From a virus, in IMG/VR virus record IMGVR_UViG_3300028393_004369, positions 1 to 41,060 of that record: a stretch of 41,060 bases of DNA, one strand, 5' to 3'. Made by a program: the position numbers and the translations under genes. The notes under the pieces were generated by a model. It was given only the letters and a program-made list of their open reading frames with translations, did not search any database and was not told the DNA's origin. Shown here in pieces: positions 15,463 to 22,817 of the stretch. Numbering within the stretch: the stretch's first letter is position 1; each line of letters begins with the position of its first letter.

Positions 15463-15716
15463 AATTAAACTTTAAAAATTGGTTTCAAAATGAGGTGGCA
15501 ACTGTTGCTGCTACAGCAGGTGGTTCTGGTGGCATGACATCTACTGTTGATGTTGCGAAATTTGCAAGACCTTTAGGCATGGGAGTGGTAACTAGAACAC
15601 CTCCAACCCTATTGACTGTTGATGATCTTGAGAAAAAAAAGAAAAAAAAAAGTAAAATTTTAAAAATGTTTCCTAATTTGCCAGATGTTGTGATGGGAGA
15701 TATTGGTTACTTTTAA
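15459..15716 (+). CDS. Small basic protein with FKNWF N-terminal tag (85 aa)
   Basis: Begins KLNFKNWFQNEVATVAATAG: the F-K-x-W-(L/F) tag followed by Glu and a Gly/Ala/Thr linker, a layout like the targeting leader of T4 internal head proteins, whose leader ends at a Glu. The rest has a Lys8-type stretch (EKKKKKKSK) and a hydrophobic C-terminus. Coupled to the upstream gene through ATGA. It ends 2 bases from the stop of the minus-strand NDK. Confidence 0.6.
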   Translation: MKLNFKNWFQNEVATVAATAGGSGGMTSTVDVAKFARPLGMGVVTRTPPTLLTVDDLEKKKKKKSKILKMFPNLPDVVMGDIGYF

Positions 15717-15718
15717 TA

Positions 15719-16201
15719 TTAGGAACATCTATTTTTAAGCCATTCTTTAAAATGTGGAAGTTCATTTGAAGACGATGGAGACAAATAAGAATTTCCAAAC
15801 CACAAGCTAATTTCCCTTTTGCCACTTTCTTCGGAATCAGAAGCATGAATTCCATTGTCCATTACTCCAAATTTTTCTATTACTTCTTTTATTCTATCTC
15901 CCATCAATTCTTGACGAAATCCACCCCTTTGTGCCTTTGGGTGACCAATTGCTTCTTTTAATTTTGCTATATCTTCTACTTCCACTATCCACACTCTTAC
16001 TTTTTTTCCCACATAATATTGTGTCATTGTTGGATAAAAGTCTTTGTCTGCATGTTCTTTGTAATGTTCTTTTATAATTCGCTCATCTACCAAAACATCT
16101 TTTTCTGCAATTATTCCGTTTGTATTTTCTTCAAGCCAATCTTTGATTATTCCAATTCTGTCTCTTGCTGCTGGTTTTTGCATTACTAATATTTTGTACA
16201 T
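15719..16201 (-). CDS. ndk: Nucleoside diphosphate kinase-like protein with C-terminal FKEWL tag (160 aa)
   Basis: The central part follows nucleoside diphosphate kinase: IKEHYKEHADKDFYPTM (family: EHYxEHxxKPFF), RVWIVEVEDIAKLKEAIGHP (family: V-x-M-V-x-G-x-x-A-V), and NGIHASDSEESGKREISLWF, where His is the phosphate-accepting catalytic residue of the N-x-x-H-G/A-S-D-S motif. The N-terminal KP motif is present (VMQKPAARDRIG) without the usual Asp. It should convert NDPs to NTPs with ATP as donor, feeding DNA synthesis with the neighbouring ThyX. Unusual: the last residues (LPHFKEWLKNR) copy the F-K-x-W-L tag at the C-terminus instead of the N-terminus. Confidence 0.82.
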   Translation of the reverse strand: MYKILVMQKPAARDRIGIIKDWLEENTNGIIAEKDVLVDERIIKEHYKEHADKDFYPTMTQYYVGKKVRVWIVEVEDIAKLKEAIGHPKAQRGGFRQELMGDRIKEVIEKFGVMDNGIHASDSEESGKREISLWFGNSYLSPSSSNELPHFKEWLKNRCS

Positions 16202-16253
16202 TATTGCCTTGTTATTATTTATTTTAATTGTTTTTGTTGTTGATTATATCTAT

Positions 16254-16283
16254 TGTTTAATTGGATTTATTTTTGCTATAATT
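16254..16283 (+). promoter_or_regulatory. Sigma70-like promoter for thyX
   Basis: TTGTTT (16254-16259), 18-bp spacer, TATAAT (16278-16283). The start codon lies 38 bp downstream, with AAAAGGAA as Shine-Dalgarno 7-8 bases before the ATG. It lies between divergent ndk and thyX. Confidence 0.55.
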
Positions 16284-16320
16284 TGAAATGTTAATTATTG
16301 ATTTTTAAAAGGAAAATATC

Positions 16321-17193
16321 ATGCATGATGTTTTGACAAATGTTTCAGAAAAAACAATTAAATGCTTGGACAAGGGTCATGTGACGATTGTTGATGTTAT
16401 GCCAAGACTTGTTCCAGATGACAGGAAGACCGCAGATTACGCAATAATTCAAGCTGCTAGAGTTTCTTATGGAGATGGAACTAAGACCATTAATGAAGAT
16501 AGAGGATTGATTCGTTATCTGCTTCGTCACAAGCACACAACCCCATTCGAAATGATTGAAATAAAATTCAATATGAAAATGCCTATATTCATAGCCAGAC
16601 AAATGGTAAGGCATAGAACCGCTAATATTAACGAATATAGTGGAAGATATTCAATGATGAAGGATGAATTTTATAAGCCAGAAATTGAAAATGTGAGGCA
16701 ACAATCATCAGTAAATAAACAAGGAAGTGGCGAATCAATAAATGAAGTTGATGCTTCTAACTTCATTGAAAAGATAGATTTTATCTGCAATCAATCATAC
16801 GAGGAATATGAAAAAGCAATTCAAAAAGGTGTGGCTAGAGAGCAAGCAAGGATGCTTCTTCCAGTTAATTTTTATACAGAGTGGTATTGGAAAGTAGATT
16901 TGCATAATCTTTTGCACTTTTTGGCCTTGCGTTGCGATCCTCATGCTCAATGGGAGATTAGAGTGTTCGCAGATGCCATGTTAGAACTTATAAAGCCTAT
17001 TGTTCCTTGGGCTATTGAAGCATGGGAAGATTATCATGAACATCGTGGAGCTATGAGGCTAACAAGATTGGAAGTTGAAGCTTTGTCAAAATCTTTGCAA
17101 GGAACTAAGGTTTCAAAAATTGATTCTGACAATAAAAGAGAACAGGAAGAATGGGTGCAAAAGATACAAAGTCTTGGATTAACTATTGAATAA
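16321..17193 (+). CDS. thyX: Flavin-dependent thymidylate synthase ThyX
   Basis: The ThyX signature R-H-R-x7-S is exact at residues 97-107 (RHRTANINEYS), followed by GRYS. RHKHTTPFEMIEIKF (substrate/FAD-binding helix region) and EQARMLLPVNFYTEWYWKVDLHNLLHFL with RCDPHAQWEIR are also conserved. The enzyme makes dTMP from dUMP using FAD, NADPH and methylene-tetrahydrofolate, as is common in large phages. At 290 aa it is somewhat longer than the 220-250 aa norm: extra residues are an N-terminal VTIVDVMPRLVPDD and a C-terminal coil. It has its own promoter-like sequence and strong Shine-Dalgarno. Confidence 0.96.
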   Translation: MHDVLTNVSEKTIKCLDKGHVTIVDVMPRLVPDDRKTADYAIIQAARVSYGDGTKTINEDRGLIRYLLRHKHTTPFEMIEIKFNMKMPIFIARQMVRHRTANINEYSGRYSMMKDEFYKPEIENVRQQSSVNKQGSGESINEVDASNFIEKIDFICNQSYEEYEKAIQKGVAREQARMLLPVNFYTEWYWKVDLHNLLHFLALRCDPHAQWEIRVFADAMLELIKPIVPWAIEAWEDYHEHRGAMRLTRLEVEALSKSLQGTKVSKIDSDNKREQEEWVQKIQSLGLTIE

Positions 17194-17201
17194 TTTGTTT
17201 A

Positions 17202-17239
17202 TAAACTCAAATAATTACATAAACAATTATTTGGGTTTA
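17202..17239 (+). other. 15-bp hairpin directly upstream of the heptose kinase start
   Basis: TAAACTCAAATAATT (17202-17216), an 8-base loop, and AATTATTTGGGTTTA (17225-17239), pairing completely with a single G-U. It lies 8 bases after thyX and ends 4 bases before the ATG of hldE, which has no Shine-Dalgarno. It may be a translational block, attenuator, or a processing site. Confidence 0.6.
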
Positions 17240-17243
17240 CAAA

Positions 17244-18620
17244 ATGAAAGATATTTTAGAGAAAATAAAAAATAGTAACATACGAATTGCCGTTATAGGT
17301 GATTCTATGCTGGATGAATACTTTGATGTAAGTGTCAGAAAAATATCGCCAGAATTTCCCATACCAGTAATGCATTCTGATAATGAAGATCCGACAAATG
17401 TTTTCCCAGGCGGAGCAGCAAATGTCGCATTCCAGTTGAAAAACTTCAACAAGAATACATTTCTTTGTTCTTTTCTTGATGCAAATGCAAAAGCAATTTT
17501 AAGCGAACATGGCTTGGACACCTCTCTTTCTATTGATATTCCAAATAATATTTCAAGAAAAAAAAGATTTTATAGCAATGAATTTCCAACATATAGATGG
17601 GATGTGGAAAAGTCTAATTGTGGTTTGTCTGAGATCGAAATAACTAAATATTGTTGTGATTTGTTTGATCGTATTATGGAACAAGAATTTGATGTTATTA
17701 TATTTTCCGATTATGATAAGGGCGTTTTTTATAACAACATAGTTTCAAATTTGGCTAAAAATCATAAATGTCAAATTAAAATTGTTGATCCAAAAACAGA
17801 TATTTATAAATGGCTTGGTTGTAGTCTTATAAAGCCTAATTCAATAGAAGCAAAGAATATTACAGGACAATCAGATCACAATAAGCAAATTGAAAAAATT
17901 ATAAATATCACCAATGCTAAAAATGTAATCATAACAAATGGTGGTGATGGATTGTATGGATATGATGGTGATTATTTTGATTACAAGTGTGAAGAAATTT
18001 TGGATGCCCCAAATAGCGTTATTGGTGCTGGTGATTGTTTTATAGCATTTTGTGGATTGTGTTTGGGAAATGAAATATCATTAAGAGATGCTTCAAAATT
18101 TTCTTTTAAAATGGGTTCTATTTATGTAAAGGAAAAACATAATAAGCCATTGGATTTCAATAAAATAAATTCAATTTTAAATAAAGTTGAATCAAAGTAT
18201 GTCACACCAGAATTTTTTGAGAATAGAAATTTTAAATTGTGTATGACAAATGGATGTTTTGATATTCTTCACTCAGGCCACATAAGTAACTTGAATTATG
18301 CTAAAAGTTTTGGAGATAAGTTATTGGTTGCTGTAAATGCAGACGAATCTGTTTCTAAATTGAAGCCAAACAGACCAATCAATAAGCTAGAAGATAGAAT
18401 GTTATTGCTGGCTAATTTGCAATGTGTTGATTATGTTTTACATTTCGATGAAGACACTCCATACGAAATTATAAAGAAAATAAAACCTGATTTTTTGGTT
18501 AAAGGTATGGAGTATCAAAATTCTAATGTAATTGGTCGTGAATTTGCCAAGAATACAATTTTTGCTCCTATGGTAGAGAATATTTCAACGACCAAGATAA
18601 TTAATCGCATAAACATTTAG
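17244..18620 (+). CDS. hldE: Bifunctional D-glycero-beta-D-manno-heptose 7-phosphate kinase / heptose 1-phosphate adenylyltransferase (HldE-like)
   Basis: Residues 1 to about 320 are a PfkB/ribokinase-type sugar kinase: VIGDSMLDEYF, PGGAANVAFQL (sugar site), VIFSDYDKGV, IVDPK and VIGAGDCFIAF (G-A-G-D with the catalytic Asp). Residues about 333-458 are a cytidylyltransferase-like adenylyltransferase: TNGCFDILHSGHISNL (nucleotide-binding H-x-G-H), KPNRPINKLEDRM and FLVKGMEY, ending STTKIINRI like HldE. The E. coli protein has 477 residues, so the length is right. Expected role: two steps of the ADP-L-glycero-beta-D-manno-heptose pathway, supplying GT9-type heptosyltransferases. It overlaps the next gene tail-to-tail by 20 bp. 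Confidence 0.92.
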   Translation: MKDILEKIKNSNIRIAVIGDSMLDEYFDVSVRKISPEFPIPVMHSDNEDPTNVFPGGAANVAFQLKNFNKNTFLCSFLDANAKAILSEHGLDTSLSIDIPNNISRKKRFYSNEFPTYRWDVEKSNCGLSEIEITKYCCDLFDRIMEQEFDVIIFSDYDKGVFYNNIVSNLAKNHKCQIKIVDPKTDIYKWLGCSLIKPNSIEAKNITGQSDHNKQIEKIINITNAKNVIITNGGDGLYGYDGDYFDYKCEEILDAPNSVIGAGDCFIAFCGLCLGNEISLRDASKFSFKMGSIYVKEKHNKPLDFNKINSILNKVESKYVTPEFFENRNFKLCMTNGCFDILHSGHISNLNYAKSFGDKLLVAVNADESVSKLKPNRPINKLEDRMLLLANLQCVDYVLHFDEDTPYEIIKKIKPDFLVKGMEYQNSNVIGREFAKNTIFAPMVENISTTKIINRINI

Positions 18621-18804
18621 TTTTGCATGGTTCTTTTTCGTGTGGGCAATTACATTTTTTTTCGCACACGCATTTTTGACAGGTTTTGTGATCATGTTTT
18701 TCTTTTTCGTTTTCTTTTATAAGTTGTGTTCCAATAATAAAAAAACAAAGAAAAAATCCAAAAATAGCACTAAAGAACATATTGTAAAAGCAACAAAATT
18801 TCAT
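18601..18804 (-). CDS. Small Cys-rich membrane protein (67 aa)
   Basis: An N-terminal transmembrane segment (residues 3-28, very Phe-rich) is followed by a charged linker (KENEKEKHDH) and a C-terminal stretch with eight Cys in 25 residues: C-x-x-C-x-C, C-x-C, C, C-x-x-x-C-x-C. Such spacing could bind two metal ions or form disulfides. AGGTG is a good Shine-Dalgarno. It is a single gene antiparallel to hldE, ending inside it. Unrecognised. Confidence 0.6.
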   Translation of the reverse strand: MKFCCFYNMFFSAIFGFFLCFFIIGTQLIKENEKEKHDHKTCQKCVCEKKCNCPHEKEPCKTKCLCD

Positions 18805-18859
18805 TTTTCACCTAATTAAAGATTTGTGACAAATATATATAGATTGAAAAGGGGTATAA

Positions 18860-19159
18860 ATGATTAATTTTAAAAATTGGCTAGAATCAGATGAAAAACA
18901 AGTTGGAACATTTAACGACTTATTGAAAAATTTACCGCAAGTATATGGTACAGATCCTAAAACCAACAAACCTTTGACACCTGCTCAAACTTGGAAAATG
19001 ACTCAAGAAGATCCTAAATACAAAGCTTCATTGGCTAATATGAAAAAATCAGGCATTCCTTTACAGCCTGATCCTATTGCCATTCAAAATATGATTAAAC
19101 AGCAACAAAGTAAAAAAACAGCGGCTCCAGTAGTTGGCACAATAGGAACTGCAAAATGA
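18860..19159 (+). CDS. Small phage protein with FKNWL N-terminal tag (99 aa)
   Basis: Begins MINFKNWLESDEKQ. The middle is polar with helical segments (TFNDLLKNLPQVYGTDPKTN; TPAQTWKMTQEDPKYKASL), followed by a Pro/Gln/Lys/Ala-rich end. AAGGGG Shine-Dalgarno. It overlaps the next tagged gene by ATGA. Role unknown; see the tag finding. Confidence 0.65.
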   Translation: MINFKNWLESDEKQVGTFNDLLKNLPQVYGTDPKTNKPLTPAQTWKMTQEDPKYKASLANMKKSGIPLQPDPIAIQNMIKQQQSKKTAAPVVGTIGTAK

Positions 19160-19317
19160 TAACATTCCAACAATTTTTAATTGAAAAATTTTATGGTTTT
19201 AGGTCAAAAGGTGCCAATTCCCCAAATATGCTTATGGCAAAAAAAGTTAGCCCAGCAAAGCCAACAAGCCTAAAATTCACTTCTATATACAAATCAAAAA
19301 AAGAAGATCATATTTAA
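19156..19317 (+). CDS. Small basic protein with FQQFLIE N-terminal tag (53 aa)
   Basis: A 53-residue reading frame beginning MITFQQFLIEKFYGFRSKGA, closest of all tagged proteins here to the T4 internal protein leader (MKTYQEFIAEA). The rest is basic (Lys-rich; net strongly positive) and Pro/Ser-rich. Its start overlaps the upstream stop as ATGA. The LIE after the tag would suit prohead protease cleavage, although the next residue is Lys, which is not preferred. Small basic proteins of this form fit internal head proteins. Confidence 0.6.
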   Translation: MITFQQFLIEKFYGFRSKGANSPNMLMAKKVSPAKPTSLKFTSIYKSKKEDHI

Positions 19318-19343
19318 TTTTATCTTTCATTCTCAATTAATGC

Positions 19344-19964
19344 ATGATTACAAGTACTGGCGAAAATTTAAGTGTTTTAATTTGTTGCGATCATAGCATC
19401 GCAAGTGATTGGATGGCTTTTCTTAGTGCCTATTCATTTTCTAAATACTTACCTGAAGCAAAAATAGCAATAGCATGTCAAAGAAAAGATATAAGGCGAA
19501 ATTTGTTTATGTGGGCAAAAAAGCTAAATTTTAATTTTGAAATTTTAAAAACAAGCGATAATTTGTCATACTTGAGTTATTTTCTCGAAAAAGAAAAGCT
19601 AAGTTTACCAGCTTTGATTGTTAGTCCTGATATAATTTGTGTTCGTGAGCTAGATCAAAATAGTTTTTTACATTCTACAAAAAATTATAAAAAAAATAAT
19701 TTTTATTTAGTAAATGACTTAAATTCTAATTTTGAAGAGAAATCTGATTTATATTGTGATGTAAAAGAAGATAAAATTGTGAATTTTGTGACATATTCTA
19801 ATGGTTGGGGCAACTTTAATTTGTCTTCATGGATAAATAAAGATGAGTATCCATTTCATCCTTTGGCCAAATACAATCGTACTTTGTTAGGCCTAAACGA
19901 AAGAAGATTGGATGATATATGGATGTCGGCTACAAACATATTTGAATGCATATTCAGAGGTTAA
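19344..19964 (+). CDS. Probable GT-A-like glycosyltransferase (206 aa)
   Basis: Not firmly identified. LSVLICCDHSIASDWMAFLSAYSFSKYLPEAKIAIACQR reads like the first strand and helix of a nucleotide-diphospho-sugar transferase, and LIVSPDIICVREL occupies the position of the D-x-D-like strand (usual pattern: LDSDV). The C-terminal half contains YSNGWGNFNLSSWI. Acidic residues of a full D-x-D are missing, so binding or catalysis is uncertain. The gene has no Shine-Dalgarno and follows the tagged proteins after 26 bases. It is separated by one base from the next coding region. Confidence 0.5.
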   Translation: MITSTGENLSVLICCDHSIASDWMAFLSAYSFSKYLPEAKIAIACQRKDIRRNLFMWAKKLNFNFEILKTSDNLSYLSYFLEKEKLSLPALIVSPDIICVRELDQNSFLHSTKNYKKNNFYLVNDLNSNFEEKSDLYCDVKEDKIVNFVTYSNGWGNFNLSSWINKDEYPFHPLAKYNRTLLGLNERRLDDIWMSATNIFECIFRG

Positions 19965-19965
19965 A

Positions 19966-20250
19966 ATGAAACGATTTGAATTTGAAGATAATGACGAAGA
20001 AGATGAAGAATTCGAAGAAGAAATGAACAGGCCTATTTCTCCTGAAGAATACAAAGAGCTATTGGCAGAAGAGCAAGCACTACAACAAGAAAATGTAGAA
20101 CTTACTTATATGGCATTAAATCAAAAGCTTATTGATAAGGCAATTAAATTTTGCAGTAAATCTTTTTGGTGGAACTTTTATAAACTTGATACTAAATTAG
20201 ATAAAATCTCTACAGTTTATAAAAAGTTTAGAGATTTACAAAATTTATAG
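19966..20250 (+). CDS. Acidic helical protein (94 aa)
   Basis: The ATG at 19966 is one base after the upstream stop; a longer in-frame start at 19912 would lie inside the previous gene and lacks a good ribosome site. Residues 5-22 are almost all Asp/Glu, then an amphipathic helix (EEYKELLAEEQALQQEN) and a C-terminal basic region (KAIKFCSKSFWWNFYKLDTK). No known family. Confidence 0.6.
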   Translation: MKRFEFEDNDEEDEEFEEEMNRPISPEEYKELLAEEQALQQENVELTYMALNQKLIDKAIKFCSKSFWWNFYKLDTKLDKISTVYKKFRDLQNL

Positions 20251-20259
20251 GATTATAAA

Positions 20260-20625
20260 ATGCCGAATTATGCTTTTGAATGTAATAAATGTAAAAAATC
20301 TTGGGAAGAGATTGCCGACTTCGATAAGACAGGAAAATACAAAAATGTTTCCTGTCCAAAATGTAAATCCAAATCAAAAACAAAACTCCTTACTGCCTGT
20401 AGGGTTAAATTCACCAATCCAATTGGCACAGATGTTTGGAACAGTGATTCTTCAGGTCATGACTATAGACATAAATGGAATATGGAACGACCTGGCGGTG
20501 TCACAGATCAAAGGTCTAACGCACAAGAAAATTCTCATATGGGATCTAATCCCTATGGCGAAGCTGAACGCTCCAACCCATTAAATGATATTGAAAATGA
20601 TAGTGCATGGGGTGAGGTTAAATAA
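20260..20625 (+). CDS. FmdB-type zinc-ribbon protein (121 aa)
   Basis: MPNYAFECNKCKKSWEEIAD and CPKCKSKSKTKLLT form the CxxC...CxxC zinc ribbon of the FmdB regulatory-protein family (residues 3-50). The remaining 70 residues are polar, Asn/Gly/Ser-rich and probably disordered (GHDYRHKWNMERPGG). FmdB-like ribbons in phages are common and their function is not established. It is the last gene before the prkA promoter; the downstream region holds that promoter. Confidence 0.85.
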   Translation: MPNYAFECNKCKKSWEEIADFDKTGKYKNVSCPKCKSKSKTKLLTACRVKFTNPIGTDVWNSDSSGHDYRHKWNMERPGGVTDQRSNAQENSHMGSNPYGEAERSNPLNDIENDSAWGEVK

Positions 20626-20637
20626 TTTAGAAATTTA

Positions 20638-20666
20638 TTTACAAAATAAAAGATTCACCTTATAAT
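20638..20666 (+). promoter_or_regulatory. Sigma70-like promoter for the prkA-DUF444-spoVR operon
   Basis: TTTACA (20638-20643), a 17-bp spacer, TATAAT (20661-20666), about 42 bp before the ATG of prkA, with CGGAG as Shine-Dalgarno. This is the best match to a host-type promoter in the window. Confidence 0.65.
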
Positions 20667-20708
20667 GAATTAGTTGTACCATTACGGAAAATATAACGGA
20701 GATAGCAG

Positions 20709-22781
20709 ATGAACTCTTTAAGCAAGTTTATAGGTAGATTCGATCAAAGTAAATTTAAAATTCTAAATAACGAAATGTCGTTTTCTGAATATGTAGATTT
20801 GTGTTACACTAATCCAAAGTTACTTAGAAATTCTTGGCAAATTATTTTTGATATGGTGATAGAAAAAGGATTCTACCCAGTAGAAGAATATCGTAAGACA
20901 TATAAACATTACAATTTTTTCGACAACCCAGAATATCCCATTATTGGCTTGACACCAACTAAAGATTCTCTTGTTAAATTCATCAAGGGTGCTGCTGGTC
21001 ATTTTGGAACAGAAAAGAGAATCTTGCTTCTTCATGGTCCTGTCGGAAGCTCAAAATCAACTCTTTGCAGACTGTTTAAAAGAGAAATGGAGCGTTATTC
21101 CACCACCGATGCTGGGGCTTGGTATAGCTTTAAATGGATTAATCTTCCAACAGGTGTCGATGGTATTTACTTAAAGGATGAAGATGAATGCCCAATGCAT
21201 GAACAGCCATTAAAGCTACTGCCACCAGAAATACGAAAGCCAATCATGGAAGAGCTTAATCGTGCTTTGTTAGAATCAGTTCCAGAAAGTGAAAGATCTG
21301 AAATTTATGAATTGCGATGCGAAGGAGAATTAGACCCAAGATGTAGATTTTTCATGAATGCATTGTTGAAGAAATATGATGGTGATTTGGAAAAGATTCT
21401 TGAAAAACATATTCGTGTTATTCGTAAGACATTTAGTGAATCTGATCGTTGTGGTATTGCAACATTTCAACCTAAAGATGAAAAAAATCAAGACAGCACT
21501 GAACTTACTGGCGATATAAACTTTGGTAGAATTGGAACATTCGGTGCCGATTCTGATCCTAGAGCTTTTAATTTTGACGGGGAATTTTGTGTGGGAAACC
21601 GGGGAATGATCGAATTTATAGAGGCTTTGAAGCTAGATCAAGCATTCTTATACGATCTCTTAGGAGCATCACAAGAACAAAGCATCAAACCAAAGAAATT
21701 TAGTCAAGTCGGTATCGATGAGGCTATATTTACACACACCAATAATCCAGAATACGAAAAACTTAGAAGCAATCAATATATGGAAGCACTTAGAGATAGA
21801 ACTGTAAAGATTGATGTTCCTTATACCTTGCGTTGGGAAGAAGAACTAAAGATTCTTGAAAAAGATTATGGGCCAACAAAAGTAAAGCAACATATTGCTC
21901 CACATACTTTAGAAGTAGCTGCATTGTGGGCAATTTTGACAAGACTAAATGACGACAAAGATGGAAAGATATCTTTGGTCGAAAAAGCAGAATTGTATGA
22001 TGGTAAGCTTTTGCCAGGTTGGACAGATGAACAGGTCAAAGAGCTAAAAGACAGATATCCAGATGAAGGCATGACTAGAGGTGTTTCTGTTCGATATATT
22101 CAAGACAAACTTTCTAATTGTCTTGCGAACAATCATGATTATGTAAATATGTTCATGGTTTTAAATGAACTAAGAGATGGCTTAGAAGGTAGTTCTTTGC
22201 TAAATAATAAAGATGATGTTGGTCGATATATTACTTGTGTTGATTTGGTGGTTAAAAAATTGACTGAAATTTTGAAAGCAGAAGTTCAAAAGGCCTTGGT
22301 TGGAGATGAAGATGCGGTAATTCGATTATGTGCCAACTATATCGATAATATCATGGCCTATATCAATAAGTCTAAAATCAAAGATCCAATTACTGGACAA
22401 GATAGAAAGCCAGACGAAAGGCTTATGAGGGCTGTTGAATCCAAAATAGATATCCCAGAGCAAGGTGCTGATGATTTCCGCAGACAAATCGCTGCATTCA
22501 TTGGAGATCTTGCAATCAAGCATAAGACATTCCGATGGGATTCTAATTCTAAATTGAAAAAAGCATTGGAAGCTAAATTGTTTGAAGATGTTAAAGACAC
22601 TATTAAACTTTCTGCTTTGAATGTCTCTGGTGCCACAGTAGTTGATAAAGACATACAAGAAAAGATCGATGCAATAAAAACTCGTTTGATAAAACAATAC
22701 GGGTACAATGAAAGATCGGCAACAGATGTTCTTGATTTTGTAGGAAGCATATTTGCTAGAGGCGATTTGGCAGAAGAATAA
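20709..22781 (+). CDS. prkA: PrkA-family AAA/serine protein kinase (YeaG-like)
   Basis: The PrkA AAA module is unmistakable: LLLHGPVGSSKSTLCRLFK (Walker A, about 106-124), GDINFGRIGTFGADSDPRAFNFDGEFCVGNRGMIEF (Walker B/sensor region), LYDLLGASQEQSIKPKKFSQVGIDEAIFTHTN and YMEALRDRTVKIDVPYTLRW. Residues from about 400 on form the PrkA C-terminal domain. At 690 aa it is close to bacterial homologs (about 640). In bacteria PrkA (YeaG) is a Ser kinase/ATPase whose gene lies with yeaH and ycgB (spoVR). Here the same order follows a promoter at 20638. Presence in a phage-like element is unusual. Host regulation via phosphorylation is possible; targets are unknown. Confidence 0.96.
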   Translation: MNSLSKFIGRFDQSKFKILNNEMSFSEYVDLCYTNPKLLRNSWQIIFDMVIEKGFYPVEEYRKTYKHYNFFDNPEYPIIGLTPTKDSLVKFIKGAAGHFGTEKRILLLHGPVGSSKSTLCRLFKREMERYSTTDAGAWYSFKWINLPTGVDGIYLKDEDECPMHEQPLKLLPPEIRKPIMEELNRALLESVPESERSEIYELRCEGELDPRCRFFMNALLKKYDGDLEKILEKHIRVIRKTFSESDRCGIATFQPKDEKNQDSTELTGDINFGRIGTFGADSDPRAFNFDGEFCVGNRGMIEFIEALKLDQAFLYDLLGASQEQSIKPKKFSQVGIDEAIFTHTNNPEYEKLRSNQYMEALRDRTVKIDVPYTLRWEEELKILEKDYGPTKVKQHIAPHTLEVAALWAILTRLNDDKDGKISLVEKAELYDGKLLPGWTDEQVKELKDRYPDEGMTRGVSVRYIQDKLSNCLANNHDYVNMFMVLNELRDGLEGSSLLNNKDDVGRYITCVDLVVKKLTEILKAEVQKALVGDEDAVIRLCANYIDNIMAYINKSKIKDPITGQDRKPDERLMRAVESKIDIPEQGADDFRRQIAAFIGDLAIKHKTFRWDSNSKLKKALEAKLFEDVKDTIKLSALNVSGATVVDKDIQEKIDAIKTRLIKQYGYNERSATDVLDFVGSIFARGDLAEE

Positions 22782-22817
22782 TATGTCAAATAATTTTTGT
22801 AAAGAGGTTCTTAAAAT

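Noticed and set aside
19912-19965. Upstream start of the acidic protein
   Set aside because: It lies within the preceding gene; the ATG at 19966 is one base after that gene's stop.
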